NCBI RefSeq assembly: GCF_001611555.1
Contig: NZ_LSGP01000013.1
Coordinates: 620,001 to 684,000, forward strand
Length of the DNA stretch: 64,000 nucleotides
Source of the DNA: Anaerosporomusa subterranea
GTDB lineage: Bacteria; Bacillota; Negativicutes; Sporomusales; Acetonemataceae
Reading direction: 5' to 3'
Shown: positions 16,885-25,639 of the stretch, piece by piece
Position numbering within the stretch: the stretch's first letter is position 1
Layout: every line of letters starts with the position of its first letter
Translations under genes and position numbers: made by a program
Notes under the pieces: model-generated
The model's input: only the letters and a program-made list of their open reading frames with translations
What the model was told of the DNA's origin: nothing
The model's database searches: none

Positions 16885-17877
16885 CTAGACCAAGTGCATT
16901 GCTTGCTTGACTTCTTGCATCGTTGCTGCCGCCAACTTGCGTGCACGCTCCGCACCATCAGTCAAGATTTCGTTAATGCGGCCCGGATTTTTCTCCAACG
17001 CCTGCCGCCGAACATGTACATCAGCTAAAAACTCGACAATACGATCGGCCAGCCGTTTTTTGCACGCTACACAACCAATCGTGCCCGCCCGGCAATTAGC
17101 GCCGATGTCATCCACTTCAGTTGGGTTAAAAATTTTGTGGAAGGCATACACTGTGCAGACTTCCGGATGCCCTGGGTCAGTCTTTTTCACTCGTTGCGGA
17201 TCAGTTACCATCATTTGCACCCGGGCGCGAATCTCATCTGGTGTGGCGGAAAAGCTAATTTCATTGCCATAGGATTTACTCATTTTACGGCCATCAATGC
17301 CAGGCAAAGTCGGCGCTTTGCTTAAGCGAGCCTGCGGTTCGGGGAAAATCGGCCCATAGAGGTTATTAAAGCGGCGGGTTATTTCACGCGCCAGCTCCAA
17401 GTGTGGAATCTGGTCTTCTCCGACCGGGACCGTGTCAGCTTTATAGAGAATGATATCAGCAGTCATCAGTTCAGGGTAGCCGAGAAAACCATATGTATTA
17501 ATCTCCTTGCCAGCCAAACCCAACTGTTGCAGCTTGTCCTTATAAGTCGGAACCCGCTCTAACCAAGCCAGCGGAGTAATCATTGACAGAAGTAAATGCA
17601 GTTCCGCATGTTCTTTGACATGAGACTGCACAAAGATAATATTTTTCTCCGGATCGAGACCGGCACTCAGCCAGTCCAACGCCATATTTTGAATGTTCTC
17701 CGGAATTTTGCTGGTGTCCTCATAAGAAGAAGTTAACGCGTGCAAATCAACAATCGAAAAAATACATTCATATTCGTGTTGTAGTTTAATCCAATTGTCT
17801 AATGCGCCGAAATAATTGCCCAAATGAAATTTTCCTGATGGCTGCATGCCACTAAAAATACGTCCTTTAACACTCAC
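16885..17877 (-). CDS. trpS: Tryptophanyl-tRNA synthetase
   Basis: Charges tRNA-Trp in the cytoplasm. The 330 residues match the family. The HIGH-type motif is GKFHLGNYFGAL (residues 15-26) and the KMSKS motif is GRKMSKSYGN near 193. A GTG start at 17877 lies ten bases after AGGAGG. The gene sits between the M50 protease and scpA with gaps of 15 and 2 bases. No T-box leader is visible, so regulation by uncharged tRNA at this point is not supported. Confidence 0.96.
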   Translation of the reverse strand: MSVKGRIFSGMQPSGKFHLGNYFGALDNWIKLQHEYECIFSIVDLHALTSSYEDTSKIPENIQNMALDWLSAGLDPEKNIIFVQSHVKEHAELHLLLSMITPLAWLERVPTYKDKLQQLGLAGKEINTYGFLGYPELMTADIILYKADTVPVGEDQIPHLELAREITRRFNNLYGPIFPEPQARLSKAPTLPGIDGRKMSKSYGNEISFSATPDEIRARVQMMVTDPQRVKKTDPGHPEVCTVYAFHKIFNPTEVDDIGANCRAGTIGCVACKKRLADRIVEFLADVHVRRQALEKNPGRINEILTDGAERARKLAAATMQEVKQAMHLV

Positions 17878-17892
17878 AGAATTTCATCCTCC

Positions 17893-18516
17893 TTACAATA
17901 GAACGCCGACGATCGAGTGAATAATTAACGACAAAAATCGCTGCAATGGATAGGTAATTGCACTGATGACTCCCAAATAGATTAAGCCGACCAATAGAAA
18001 AGGTGCATATGGAGCCATGCGTTCATACAGTTCGGCAGCTCTGGCGGGTAACAGCACCTCAACGATTTTCGAGCCGTCCAGCGGCGGAAACGGCAGCAAA
18101 TTGAAGATGGCAAACATGATATTGTAACTATAGAGCAACCACAATACTTGCTCAACAGCATACGAATTTACGTTAAATTTTGCCATTATTCCTAAGGCTA
18201 GCGCACTAAAAAGCGCCAGCAAGATGTTTGAAGCCGGACCGGCAAAAGAAACCATGATGATGCCGTTACGCCCGTTGCGAAAGCAATATGGGTTGATAGG
18301 CACCGGCTTGGCCCAGCCAAACTGGAATAACCATAACATGATTAGTCCTACCGGATCAAGATGGGCAATCGGGTTCAGCGTAAGCCGTTCAGCACGAGCC
18401 GGCGTGGGGTCGCCCAGATAGTCAGCCACCCGCGCGTGCGCATACTCATGCACCGTCAACGCCGCCAATAGCGCCGGGATGCGGAAGACCATATCTGATG
18501 AGTCAAGACCAAACAC
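17893..18516 (-). CDS. Site-2 protease family membrane metalloprotease (M50)
   Basis: A 207-residue multi-pass membrane protein. The zinc motif HEYAH is at H23-E24-H27 and the second motif is FPPLDGSKI, with the metal-binding aspartate. GPASNILLAL follows the M50 pattern. These YwhC-like proteases cut substrates within the membrane; the target is unknown. A GTG start at 18516 with AGGAGGAAACAGA upstream. It heads the trpS-scpA-scpB run. Confidence 0.92.
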   Translation of the reverse strand: MFGLDSSDMVFRIPALLAALTVHEYAHARVADYLGDPTPARAERLTLNPIAHLDPVGLIMLWLFQFGWAKPVPINPYCFRNGRNGIIMVSFAGPASNILLALFSALALGIMAKFNVNSYAVEQVLWLLYSYNIMFAIFNLLPFPPLDGSKIVEVLLPARAAELYERMAPYAPFLLVGLIYLGVISAITYPLQRFLSLIIHSIVGVLL

Positions 18517-18707
18517 TCTGTTTCCTCCTTGTATATCCGTTACCTGCGAATGCGTTGTTCATCCTCTAGTATTACCCGACTAGACGCCATAAAAGCGCTT
18601 TTGGGACGTTTTCATTGTATGACAGCTGTCGATGTGTGTCAATAACGCCGCAGGAATAAACGCCAATGATGGTGGGCAGTTTAAATTATAATCGCACGAA
18701 AGGATGA

Positions 18708-19460
18708 ATGACTAGGATGCTACCACTCAGGTTTCGGAAGTGCTGTATTATTGTTTGTTGCGGTACTTTGATTGTCACTCTCACTGGCTGTTCCTGGTTG
18801 ACACCAGCCAAGAAGCCTGAAGTTGGCCCAGCTGGCAAACCGGAATATAAGAGCAATCCACCGCTGGTTGAACGATTCAAATCTCCGCCTGGCCAATTAT
18901 ATGATTTAGAAACAACTGCCAGCATCCTGTTTGCCGGACTCAATTCAGAAAGCTGGGATCAGGCTCAGGCAGGATTGCAGCAGCTCCAGGCAATCTGGCA
19001 GGAAATCAGCCCTCAACTCGGCGATGAGAAAAATGTGAACAAGGCCAATAAGAGTCTCGGAAAACTATCGACTGCGGTTGGCGGTAAAAAAATAACGGCT
19101 TCGTATGAAGCACTAAATGAATTTATGAGCAGTATTGGCGATATTGGCCAAAACTTCAAGTTATCGCCGATATCAGACATTATCAGCATAAGCAACAAAC
19201 TGCGCAATGTCAGCTTTTATGTAGAAGAAAAAAACTGGACTAAGGCTGCTAGCAAAGTTAAAGAACTGGATGATTCATGGGGGCAAATCAAGCCAAGCGT
19301 GGAAAGCATTGGGATCTTGGGAGAAGTCACTCGAACTCACTCCTATATCAAACAATTGAAAGATGCTGTTAATGCCGAAAATAAAGGAGCGGCTGAATCA
19401 CACATCAAAAGCTTGAACGACAGTATGGGAAGTATTCGCGAGTACTATCGGGGTAAATAA
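18708..19460 (+). CDS. Lipoprotein with helical repeats, unknown function
   Basis: A 250-residue protein with a signal sequence and lipobox LTGC (C28), so it is probably lipid-anchored. The mature part is proline-rich at first (AKKPEVGPAGKPEYKSNPP) and then entirely helical and charged, with repeating lengths of about 40 residues containing tryptophan (SWDQAQAGL, NWTKAASKV). ATG 18708 or 18717 can be the start; AAAGGA lies at 18699-18704. A TATAAT at 18687-18692 could be a -10 element, but the -35 is weak. It is divergent from the M50 gene. I recognise no named family. Confidence 0.8.
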   Translation: MTRMLPLRFRKCCIIVCCGTLIVTLTGCSWLTPAKKPEVGPAGKPEYKSNPPLVERFKSPPGQLYDLETTASILFAGLNSESWDQAQAGLQQLQAIWQEISPQLGDEKNVNKANKSLGKLSTAVGGKKITASYEALNEFMSSIGDIGQNFKLSPISDIISISNKLRNVSFYVEEKNWTKAASKVKELDDSWGQIKPSVESIGILGEVTRTHSYIKQLKDAVNAENKGAAESHIKSLNDSMGSIREYYRGK

Positions 19461-19552
19461 TCGATTTCCAAGCCGTGGAGAAAGGTCGAGATGTTGTTAC
19501 CTACGAGACTAGCAACATACCTGACGCAGGAAAGCGGAACAGCATCACTAGG

Positions 19553-19616
19553 CAGCCCCGCGAGCCCAGCAGTGACGCGTACTTAAGGGTACGCTAGCAA
19601 TGGGTTTGCGGGGCTG
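19553..19616. repeat. Nested inverted repeat (family B copy)
   Basis: Outer arms CAGCCCCGCGAGCCCA (19553-19568) and 19601-19616 match at 14 of 16 positions. An inner palindrome GCGTAC/GTACGC (19577-19582, 19589-19594) sits in the loop. The core 19570-19598 is the reverse complement, with few changes, of 15256-15282. Confidence 0.7.
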
Positions 19617-19705
19617 ATTGCGCAAATCTTGGCGCTTTAGCGCCTTAGCTTTGGCGGCATACCCTTTACGGGTGCAACGCAGATTGGCCTTTATCGACGG
19701 CCTGA

Positions 19706-19733
19706 GGAGAAGCAGGGTTGCTTCTCCTTTTCT
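19706..19733 (+). terminator. Plus-strand terminator downstream of the lipoprotein gene
   Basis: GGAGAAGCA (19706-19714) pairs with TGCTTCTCC (19719-19727), followed by TTTTCT. It lies about 250 bases past the lipoprotein stop and right at the 3' end of the convergent spoVAF gene. Confidence 0.7.
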
Positions 19734-21228
19734 ATTCCTCCTCTGGGTTCTCTTTATCGAGTCTATTTTGATCTTTAGGCTTAAGTGCTGCCGGGCGTAG
19801 CACTTTATGCGGGATAGGCAAGCGAAAAATAACATCCTGCATTGACTTAAAGTTAAAAGGAATTAGTGGCCACAAATAGGGTATGCCAAACGATTTGGTT
19901 GTTACCAGCAAGGCCATGAGAGCCAGTAAGCCGCCAAGCAGACCAGGCAGCTTGAACGCAGTGACCAGTACGACTAACGCCATACGGAAAATTCTCAACG
20001 CTAGCGCTAACTCGACGCTGGGAGTCGCAAATGTACCAACAACGGCAACAGCCATATAGAAAATCGTTTCATTACCGAACAGCCCAACCTTGGTGGCGAA
20101 ATCGCCCAACATAAACGCTCCAATAAAGCCAAGCGCGGTGGATTGAGCAGACGGCACATGCACAGTAGCCATACGCACCAATTCGAGGCCGATTTCAGCC
20201 AGTAAAAACTGTAGCCCCAACGGGATAACGCCTGACTCACGCGGTCCAAGAAAACCTAGTGTTTCCGGCAATAGGTGTGGTTGCAACACAATTGCCAACC
20301 ATAACGGCGGCAGCAACAAAGAAAACGCGATGCCAGTTAAGCGGATCAACCGTAGAAACGATCCGGTCAAAACGTTTTGGCGATATTCCTCAGCATGTTG
20401 AACATGATGCCACAGTGTGGCCGGCAAAATCAGGATATTGGGAGAGGTATCGACAATGATGCAGATATGCCCTTCGAGTAGGTGGGTCGCAGCTACGTCT
20501 GGTCTCTCTGTATACCGGACACGAGGCAGCGGGTTCCAGCGGTTGCCGGGGACTATGTATTCTTCAATAGCTTTTTCCGCCATCGGTACGCCATCTGTAT
20601 CGATCTTTTCCAGAGAGTCTTTAACCTTGTCCACCAAACGGGGATTCGTAATATCTTTTATATAACAGACAGCCACATCAGCTCGAGATCGAGTACCCAC
20701 TTTTATAATCGAAAAACGCAAATTAGGATCGCGTAGCCGACGACGGATTAGAGCGGTATTAAAGACAATGGTTTCGACAAAGGAATCACGTGATCCGCGA
20801 GTCACCTTTTCGACGTTGGACTCACTGGGTGCGCGCACTGGGTAGGAACGGGCGTCCATGACCAAAATCTGCGCCTCACCGTCGATGAAAAAAAGAATCT
20901 CGCCAGACAGCAGACTTGTCACCGCGTCCGGGAAATTATCCAGTAGTTTTGCCTGTAAATGGGTCGTATGAGTGTAAAAGATCTTTTTAAGGGTATTGAT
21001 GTTCAGGTCTTCCTGCTTAAATAGGGTTATGTCTTCGAGAATATTAGAGACTAGTACATCATTAGTCATAGCATTGATGGAAAATGATGCGGCCCGCTTT
21101 CGCCCAACCAGGTACTCGCGAAATACAATGTCAAACGTCTCGCCGACTCCCAGCAGGTCTTTTAAGTAGTTTATATTGCTGTCAAGATCTTTGGCGATTT
21201 TCCGTTCTTGAGTCATTGAGGACATCAC
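19732..21228 (-). CDS. spoVAF: Stage V sporulation protein AF (GerA-like spore membrane protein)
   Basis: A 498-residue protein of the GerA/SpoVAF family: a large soluble N-terminal domain (residues 1-280, with NTALIRRRLRDPNLRF and TPDVAATHLLEGH-like motifs) followed by five or six membrane helices (about 300-450) and a charged tail. SpoVAF proteins sit in the spore inner membrane, assemble with germinant receptors or the dipicolinate channel and modulate germination. It closes the spoVA operon. The start is uncertain: GTG 21228, ATG 21225 or ATG 21216 are possible, and GGAG spacing favours 21216. All overlap spoVAEa. Confidence 0.92.
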   Translation of the reverse strand: MMSSMTQERKIAKDLDSNINYLKDLLGVGETFDIVFREYLVGRKRAASFSINAMTNDVLVSNILEDITLFKQEDLNINTLKKIFYTHTTHLQAKLLDNFPDAVTSLLSGEILFFIDGEAQILVMDARSYPVRAPSESNVEKVTRGSRDSFVETIVFNTALIRRRLRDPNLRFSIIKVGTRSRADVAVCYIKDITNPRLVDKVKDSLEKIDTDGVPMAEKAIEEYIVPGNRWNPLPRVRYTERPDVAATHLLEGHICIIVDTSPNILILPATLWHHVQHAEEYRQNVLTGSFLRLIRLTGIAFSLLLPPLWLAIVLQPHLLPETLGFLGPRESGVIPLGLQFLLAEIGLELVRMATVHVPSAQSTALGFIGAFMLGDFATKVGLFGNETIFYMAVAVVGTFATPSVELALALRIFRMALVVLVTAFKLPGLLGGLLALMALLVTTKSFGIPYLWPLIPFNFKSMQDVIFRLPIPHKVLRPAALKPKDQNRLDKENPEEE

Positions 21229-21796
21229 TCCGTTTCAAGATTTCCGTAATGGCTTTACGCGTGATCGGTGCTCCGTATACGACGCTATCAGCCTGGCCCA
21301 TTTTGCCGATATCACCAATGCCAATGACTACCGGAACCTGTAGCGAGTCTAGTATACTCAAGGTATCACCATGCATGATCGAGCGGCTGCCTTGCTTATA
21401 GACCTGTCCGTATTTATCAACAGCATATGGCTCTATTTCACCCCATCGATTGATGCTAAAGTCTACACTCGCCCCACCTGCGCCATCAGTTCCTGATGCC
21501 ACGGCCAGCGCTCCCAGCACAGTAACATCTGGATGACTAGCTACCTGCTCCATTACGCTCTCGCCCTTGCCCTTCCCGGGGTTGCCGCGATCATCAAACA
21601 TCACCAGCACAGGGTTATTAGGGGTCTGCTTTAGCAAAGCGATTATTTCTTCACCACTGATAGGCGTGGGGTTACCGGCAGAAGCAGAAATACATCGTAA
21701 TCCCATCTCAGCTGCCAGAAATTCAATCACCTGGCAGGCGTTGCTGTCGCCATCGGTAATTAGGATTACCCTTATCTTCTCTGGCAAAACAGTCAC
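21182..21796 (-). CDS. spoVAEa: Stage V sporulation protein AEa
   Basis: A 204-residue soluble protein with a Rossmann-like start (RVILITDGDSNACQVIEFLA), VMFDDRGNPGKGKGE and a late VVIGIGDIGKMGQAD, all diagnostic of SpoVAEa. It belongs to the channel system that moves calcium dipicolinate into and out of the spore core; its own role is poorly known. The GTG at 21796 lies in an AGGTGA sequence that could itself be the ribosome site for a TTG at 21787. It overlaps spoVAF by up to 47 bases. Confidence 0.93.
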   Translation of the reverse strand: MTVLPEKIRVILITDGDSNACQVIEFLAAEMGLRCISASAGNPTPISGEEIIALLKQTPNNPVLVMFDDRGNPGKGKGESVMEQVASHPDVTVLGALAVASGTDGAGGASVDFSINRWGEIEPYAVDKYGQVYKQGSRSIMHGDTLSILDSLQVPVVIGIGDIGKMGQADSVVYGAPITRKAITEILKRSDVLNDSRTENRQRS

Positions 21797-21797
21797 C

Positions 21798-22469
<672 letters not shown>

Positions 22470-22487
22470 GCTCACACCTCCACCTAA

Positions 22488-22877
22488 TTAAAAAAATCGT
22501 GCTATGCTGATCAGAAATGATACCGCCCCAAAACGGAGATTGATCACTGACAGCGGATGTCGCAGCGTCGAAAAAGGGTTAACAAGATTGCTAGTCTTTT
22601 CCCACTCGACTCCGCCAACAGTTGAGCTGACAACATAGTTTGCCAATGGACCGCCAAGGGCGACCAGCGAGGCCTTAACTCCGGAAGACAGATGGGTAAC
22701 ACTAGTGGCGCTAAATACACCCGATACTACGATGCTGTCAATATGTCCTTGAAAAAACAGAGCCAAGATCACCCGGCCTGCTTCGTGGGCAATGATTGCC
22801 AATATGAGATAACCAGGATATCGAATACCAACAAGGCAGGAAGTTAGCAAAATGCCAATAAAATCAACTGTAATCAT
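22488..22877 (-). CDS. Degenerate M50-like small membrane protein in the spoVA operon
   Basis: A 129-residue hydrophobic protein. Residues 20-45 contain HEAGR (31-35), the position where site-2 proteases have HExxH, and residues 71-81 contain LVALGGPLANY, close to the M50 motif around GPxxN. The third zinc ligand is Arg instead of His, and no C-terminal LDG motif exists, so it is probably not an active protease. ATG 22877 is 3 bases after the spoVAE stop. The resemblance to M50 is by eye, from two short motifs in the right order and spacing. Its place inside the operon suggests a membrane partner of the SpoVA channel. Confidence 0.75.
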   Translation of the reverse strand: MITVDFIGILLTSCLVGIRYPGYLILAIIAHEAGRVILALFFQGHIDSIVVSGVFSATSVTHLSSGVKASLVALGGPLANYVVSSTVGGVEWEKTSNLVNPFSTLRHPLSVINLRFGAVSFLISIARFF

Positions 22878-22880
22878 GCT

Positions 22881-23234
22881 TCAACCCTTTGGGTTGAACA
22901 AAGCTGCCGCCAACAAGCCAAAGATCATTGCAGCGGTGATGCCAGCTGCTGTTCCCCGCAGCGCACCGCTAAAGATCCCCCAAAAGCCGTATTTATTTAC
23001 GTCTTCTATAGTAGCTGTCACCAGTGCATGTCCAAAACCAGGCAAGGGCACGGTCGCGCCCGCACCGCCGATTTCTACCAGCGGCTGATATACTCCCAGT
23101 CCGCTCAATACGGCGCCGCATACGACAAATATCACTAACACATGAGCCGGTGTTAACGGGGTCATATCCATTAACAGTTGGCCAATCACACAGATGAGTC
23201 CGCCAATAAGAAACGCCATGAGGTATGTTTGCAT
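22881..23234 (-). CDS. spoVAE: Stage V sporulation protein AE (AEb)
   Basis: A 117-residue membrane protein with three or four helices, homologous to SpoVAC. Signature stretches are FLIGGLICVIGQLLMD, LVIFVVCGAVLSGLGVYQPL and GAGATVPLPGFGHALV. SpoVAC, SpoVAD and SpoVAE are the core dipicolinate transport subunits in the spore inner membrane. ATG 23234 has a GGGGGA ribosome site, 14 bases after spoVAD. Confidence 0.94.
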   Translation of the reverse strand: MQTYLMAFLIGGLICVIGQLLMDMTPLTPAHVLVIFVVCGAVLSGLGVYQPLVEIGGAGATVPLPGFGHALVTATIEDVNKYGFWGIFSGALRGTAAGITAAMIFGLLAAALFNPKG

Positions 23235-23248
23235 TCTTTGTCCCCCTT

Positions 23249-24253
23249 TTACATTTCTACGGCTACCGCATGTGCGATGCAGGGAATCGACTCTTTTTGT
23301 TGGTAGGATGTGGTGCTATGCAGACTGCCTGTGCCGATCAAAAGAATCTTGCTCAGCTTCTTCTGTAGCAGCATGCTATAGATATAGCCGCAAAAAGTTA
23401 CCGCCGAACTAGCACAACCACTAGCGCCTGCATGTGCGTCCTGATCTTCGCGGTAAATCAGACAGCCGCAGTCTTCATAATTTGCCGAGATATCAACTCC
23501 CTTTTCTTTCATTAATTCTATAACTAGCGTCTTGCCGATGCTGCCTAAATCGCCGGTGTATATCATGTCATAATAATTAGGCTGGCGATCCAAATCCTGT
23601 AGATGCTGATAAAGAGTATCTACTGCTGCCGGAGCCATTGCGGGCCCCATATTGTTAGGATCCTTGACCCCCATGTCCACCACCTTGCCAAATGTGGCTG
23701 CTGTAATCAGCGGACCGACACCTGATGCTGCAATAGCCGCTGCTCCCGCCCCAGTAACTGTCCACTGCGTAGAAGGTGGTCGCTGCACCCCGAGTTCAGT
23801 GGGAAAACGATATTGTCGTTCAGCGGCATCATGATGACTGGATGCACAGCCCAACACATGCTGAAAAAAGCCGCCATCGATGAGACAAGCACCAAGTATC
23901 ATACTCTCCGCCATGGTCGAGCAAGCTCCATATAGGCCGATAAACGGTCTTCCTAACGCCCGCATAGCGAAGTGAGTAGCCATTAGCTGGTTTAACAAGT
24001 CTCCAGCCAGTACGCAGTCAGCTAATTCCATTCCTCCTGGTAAGTTCTGTGCGGCCTTTCTTGCAACCCACTCCAACATAAAGGATTCGCATTTCTCCCA
24101 ACTGTCTTCACCGTGCAGGTTGTCTTTCATGATGTAGTGAAAATACTCCGCCAGCAGACCTTCTCCTTCCATCGGCCCGCCAATCGCAGCCGTTCCGACA
24201 ATGACCGGCGAAACTTCATAAACGATACTTTGTTGACCTTTCTTTTTGTTCAA
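23249..24253 (-). CDS. spoVAD: Stage V sporulation protein AD
   Basis: A 334-residue thiolase-fold protein that binds dipicolinic acid and guides it to the SpoVA channel on the spore inner membrane. Characteristic parts are VIVGTAAIGGPMEGEG, LYGACSTMAESMILGACLID (with the thiolase-like cysteine), and DLGSIGKTLVIELM. The start is TTG 24253 after GGAGAG. It lies 13 bases from spoVAC. Confidence 0.95.
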   Translation of the reverse strand: MNKKKGQQSIVYEVSPVIVGTAAIGGPMEGEGLLAEYFHYIMKDNLHGEDSWEKCESFMLEWVARKAAQNLPGGMELADCVLAGDLLNQLMATHFAMRALGRPFIGLYGACSTMAESMILGACLIDGGFFQHVLGCASSHHDAAERQYRFPTELGVQRPPSTQWTVTGAGAAAIAASGVGPLITAATFGKVVDMGVKDPNNMGPAMAPAAVDTLYQHLQDLDRQPNYYDMIYTGDLGSIGKTLVIELMKEKGVDISANYEDCGCLIYREDQDAHAGASGCASSAVTFCGYIYSMLLQKKLSKILLIGTGSLHSTTSYQQKESIPCIAHAVAVEM

Positions 24254-24266
24254 CTGAGTCTCTCCT

Positions 24267-24719
24267 CTACAGGCGAATCCAATATATTAGCCCGACTAAA
24301 ACCGCGGTTGCCGTTCCGTAAGCAATAACGGGTCCGGCAATGATGAACATTTTTGCACCCACACCAAAAACAAATCCCTCCCGCTTGAACTCCATCGCCG
24401 GCGCTACAACTGAGTTGGCAAATCCGGTGATAGGTACAATCGATCCGGCACCCGCCCGTTTACCTAATTCATCATAAACACCTAGTCCAGTTAAAAAGGC
24501 TGATAAAAATACTAAAATGACTGCCGTCGGCCCAGCTGCATCCTTTTTGCTTATCCCGGTTCCAATAAGATAATTTTGAATGAATTGTCCTAACACGCAA
24601 ATCAAGCCTCCCACAATAAAGGCCCAAATCACGTTTTTTACGATAGTTGGTTTTGGTGATACTTGCTGTACTTTCTGCTTATACGCCGCTTGTTGCTGTT
24701 TTTGCTGATCATATGCCAT
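24267..24719 (-). CDS. spoVAC: Stage V sporulation protein AC
   Basis: A 150-residue inner-membrane protein. The N-terminal 35 residues are Q- and K-rich, then come membrane blocks matching SpoVAC/AE: FIVGGLICVLGQFIQNYLIG, LVFLSAFLTGLGVYDELG and GSIVPITGFANSVVAPAMEF. SpoVAC acts as a mechanosensitive channel component for dipicolinate release. The start is ATG 24719 after AGGTGATGTA; the upstream open 28 codons are not part of the gene. It is the first gene of the operon. Confidence 0.95.
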   Translation of the reverse strand: MAYDQQKQQQAAYKQKVQQVSPKPTIVKNVIWAFIVGGLICVLGQFIQNYLIGTGISKKDAAGPTAVILVFLSAFLTGLGVYDELGKRAGAGSIVPITGFANSVVAPAMEFKREGFVFGVGAKMFIIAGPVIAYGTATAVLVGLIYWIRL

Positions 24720-24776
24720 TACATCACCTCTGTTATCATGACACTGCCTACTAACTTTTTTCCTGTCTATAGTTCT

Positions 24777-24806
24777 ATTTTTGCCAATGAAATCCGGAAT
24801 CATTCA
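24777..24806 (-). promoter_or_regulatory. Candidate forespore (sigma-F/sigma-G) promoter of the spoVA operon
   Basis: On the minus strand GGCAAAAAT (24777-24785) fits the forespore -10 pattern GGnrAnAnT, and TGAATG (24801-24806) lies 15 bases upstream as a -35. The spoVA operon is forespore-expressed in Bacillus, which makes this location sensible. The match is by eye. Confidence 0.45.
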
Positions 24807-24820
24807 AGGGTTAAAATAAA

Positions 24821-24848
24821 CTAAGAGCAGCCATTTGGCTACCCTTAG
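24821..24848 (-). terminator. Terminator of the dodecin gene
   Basis: CTAAGAGCAGCC (24821-24832) pairs with GGCTACCCTTAG (24837-24848) with one mismatch. On the minus strand it is followed by TTTATTTT. It separates the sigF side from the spoVA operon. Confidence 0.75.
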
Positions 24849-24882
24849 TTAAATCACGGTCTAATCGCCTGCTATGTTTCTT

Positions 24883-25083
24883 TTAGTGAACGTGGAAAGC
24901 AACCCTAACGTCTGCTTTATACTCAGTGATTTTGCTACTATCAACGTTAGCGGTAAAGTTAGTTACTTCGACGCCGACAATATCATCAAGCGTCTTTGAA
25001 GCTTCCGCTACGGCGGAATCGACAGCATCAGTCCAATTGTGGCGTGATGTTCCCACCAGTTCGATAACCTTTACAACACCCAT
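24883..25083 (-). CDS. Dodecin family flavin-binding protein
   Basis: A 66-residue protein starting VVKVIELVGTSRHNWTDAVD, the recognisable dodecin N-terminus, with the flavin-stacking tryptophan in HNW. Dodecins form hollow dodecamers that store riboflavin or FMN. The C-terminus KADVRVAFHVH matches the family strand. The start is ATG 25083 behind AAGGGGGATTAAT; the frame extends further upstream, into the next gene's stop, but lacks a site. It likely shares a transcript with the small membrane protein upstream. Confidence 0.9.
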   Translation of the reverse strand: MGVVKVIELVGTSRHNWTDAVDSAVAEASKTLDDIVGVEVTNFTANVDSSKITEYKADVRVAFHVH

Positions 25084-25131
25084 ATTAATCCCCCTTGCTG
25101 CAATTTGTGAAGCATATTTAGTATGAGTCAT

Positions 25132-25320
25132 TCAGCCTATTTCCATACTACGAACTATCGACAGCTCCGCTATAGCCGGTATCAGGTATTCAATTTGCAC
25201 TGAGCGAGACCTTAGCGGTGTTTTCGGCGGGGCTTCAGGCCACCAAAACCAGACTAATCCACCAGTGGTAGCGATCAGCGCCAGCAAGCCAAGGAGCAAA
25301 AAAATCTTTTTGCCGTGCAT
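25132..25320 (-). CDS. Small single-helix membrane protein, unknown function
   Basis: A 62-residue protein with one membrane helix (residues 5-28, ending in WFWWP) and a short polar tail. The ATG at 25320 has AGGTGAA at good spacing; an in-frame GTG at 25329 lies inside that site. It follows sigF after a repeat-filled gap of 319 bases (25321-25639) and precedes dodecin by 48 bases. No family recognised. Confidence 0.6.
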   Translation of the reverse strand: MHGKKIFLLLGLLALIATTGGLVWFWWPEAPPKTPLRSRSVQIEYLIPAIAELSIVRSMEIG

Positions 25321-25424
25321 GAAATTCACCTGCCTTTGCTTGTAGTATTCCCATAATGCATAAAAAAGAACAAAGCAATGTAAGAAAAAGCGCTACGCGG
25401 TCTTTGAGAAAGAACGGTTTTTTT

Positions 25425-25560
25425 GCCGCGAAAACGCGAAGGGCGCATAGCGCCTGCGCGAAGGGTTCTACAGGGGAACAATGCGCAAAGGAAACGCATA
25501 AAAAATTTTTTTGTGCGTTTCCTTTGCGCAGGCGTGCAGCGCCTTTTGCGTTTTCGCGGC
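25425..25560. repeat. Dispersed inverted repeat, long copy (family A)
   Basis: The outer arms 25425-25446 and 25539-25560 are near-perfect complements and match the arms of the 11185-11230 element. Inside is a second, perfect 17-bp inverted repeat (25482-25498 with 25514-25530). Flanks GAAAGAACG and CCAATTGCTA also match the other copy. It fills most of the 319-base gap between sigF and the small membrane gene; no gene is visible in that gap. Confidence 0.8.
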
Positions 25561-25639
25561 CAATTGCTACCGTTCCTTATCTTATTTGGCTTTGCCGCCT
25601 CAAAAAACCTACTAATTCTGACACTTAAGAAAAGACCTC

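Noticed and set aside
16885-17900. T-box or tryptophan leader before trpS
   Set aside because: Only 15 bases separate trpS from the upstream M50 gene, leaving no room for a leader.
19548-19835. 95-codon frame at the end of spoVAF
   Set aside because: Covers the family B inverted repeat and the terminator, and overlaps spoVAF in another frame.
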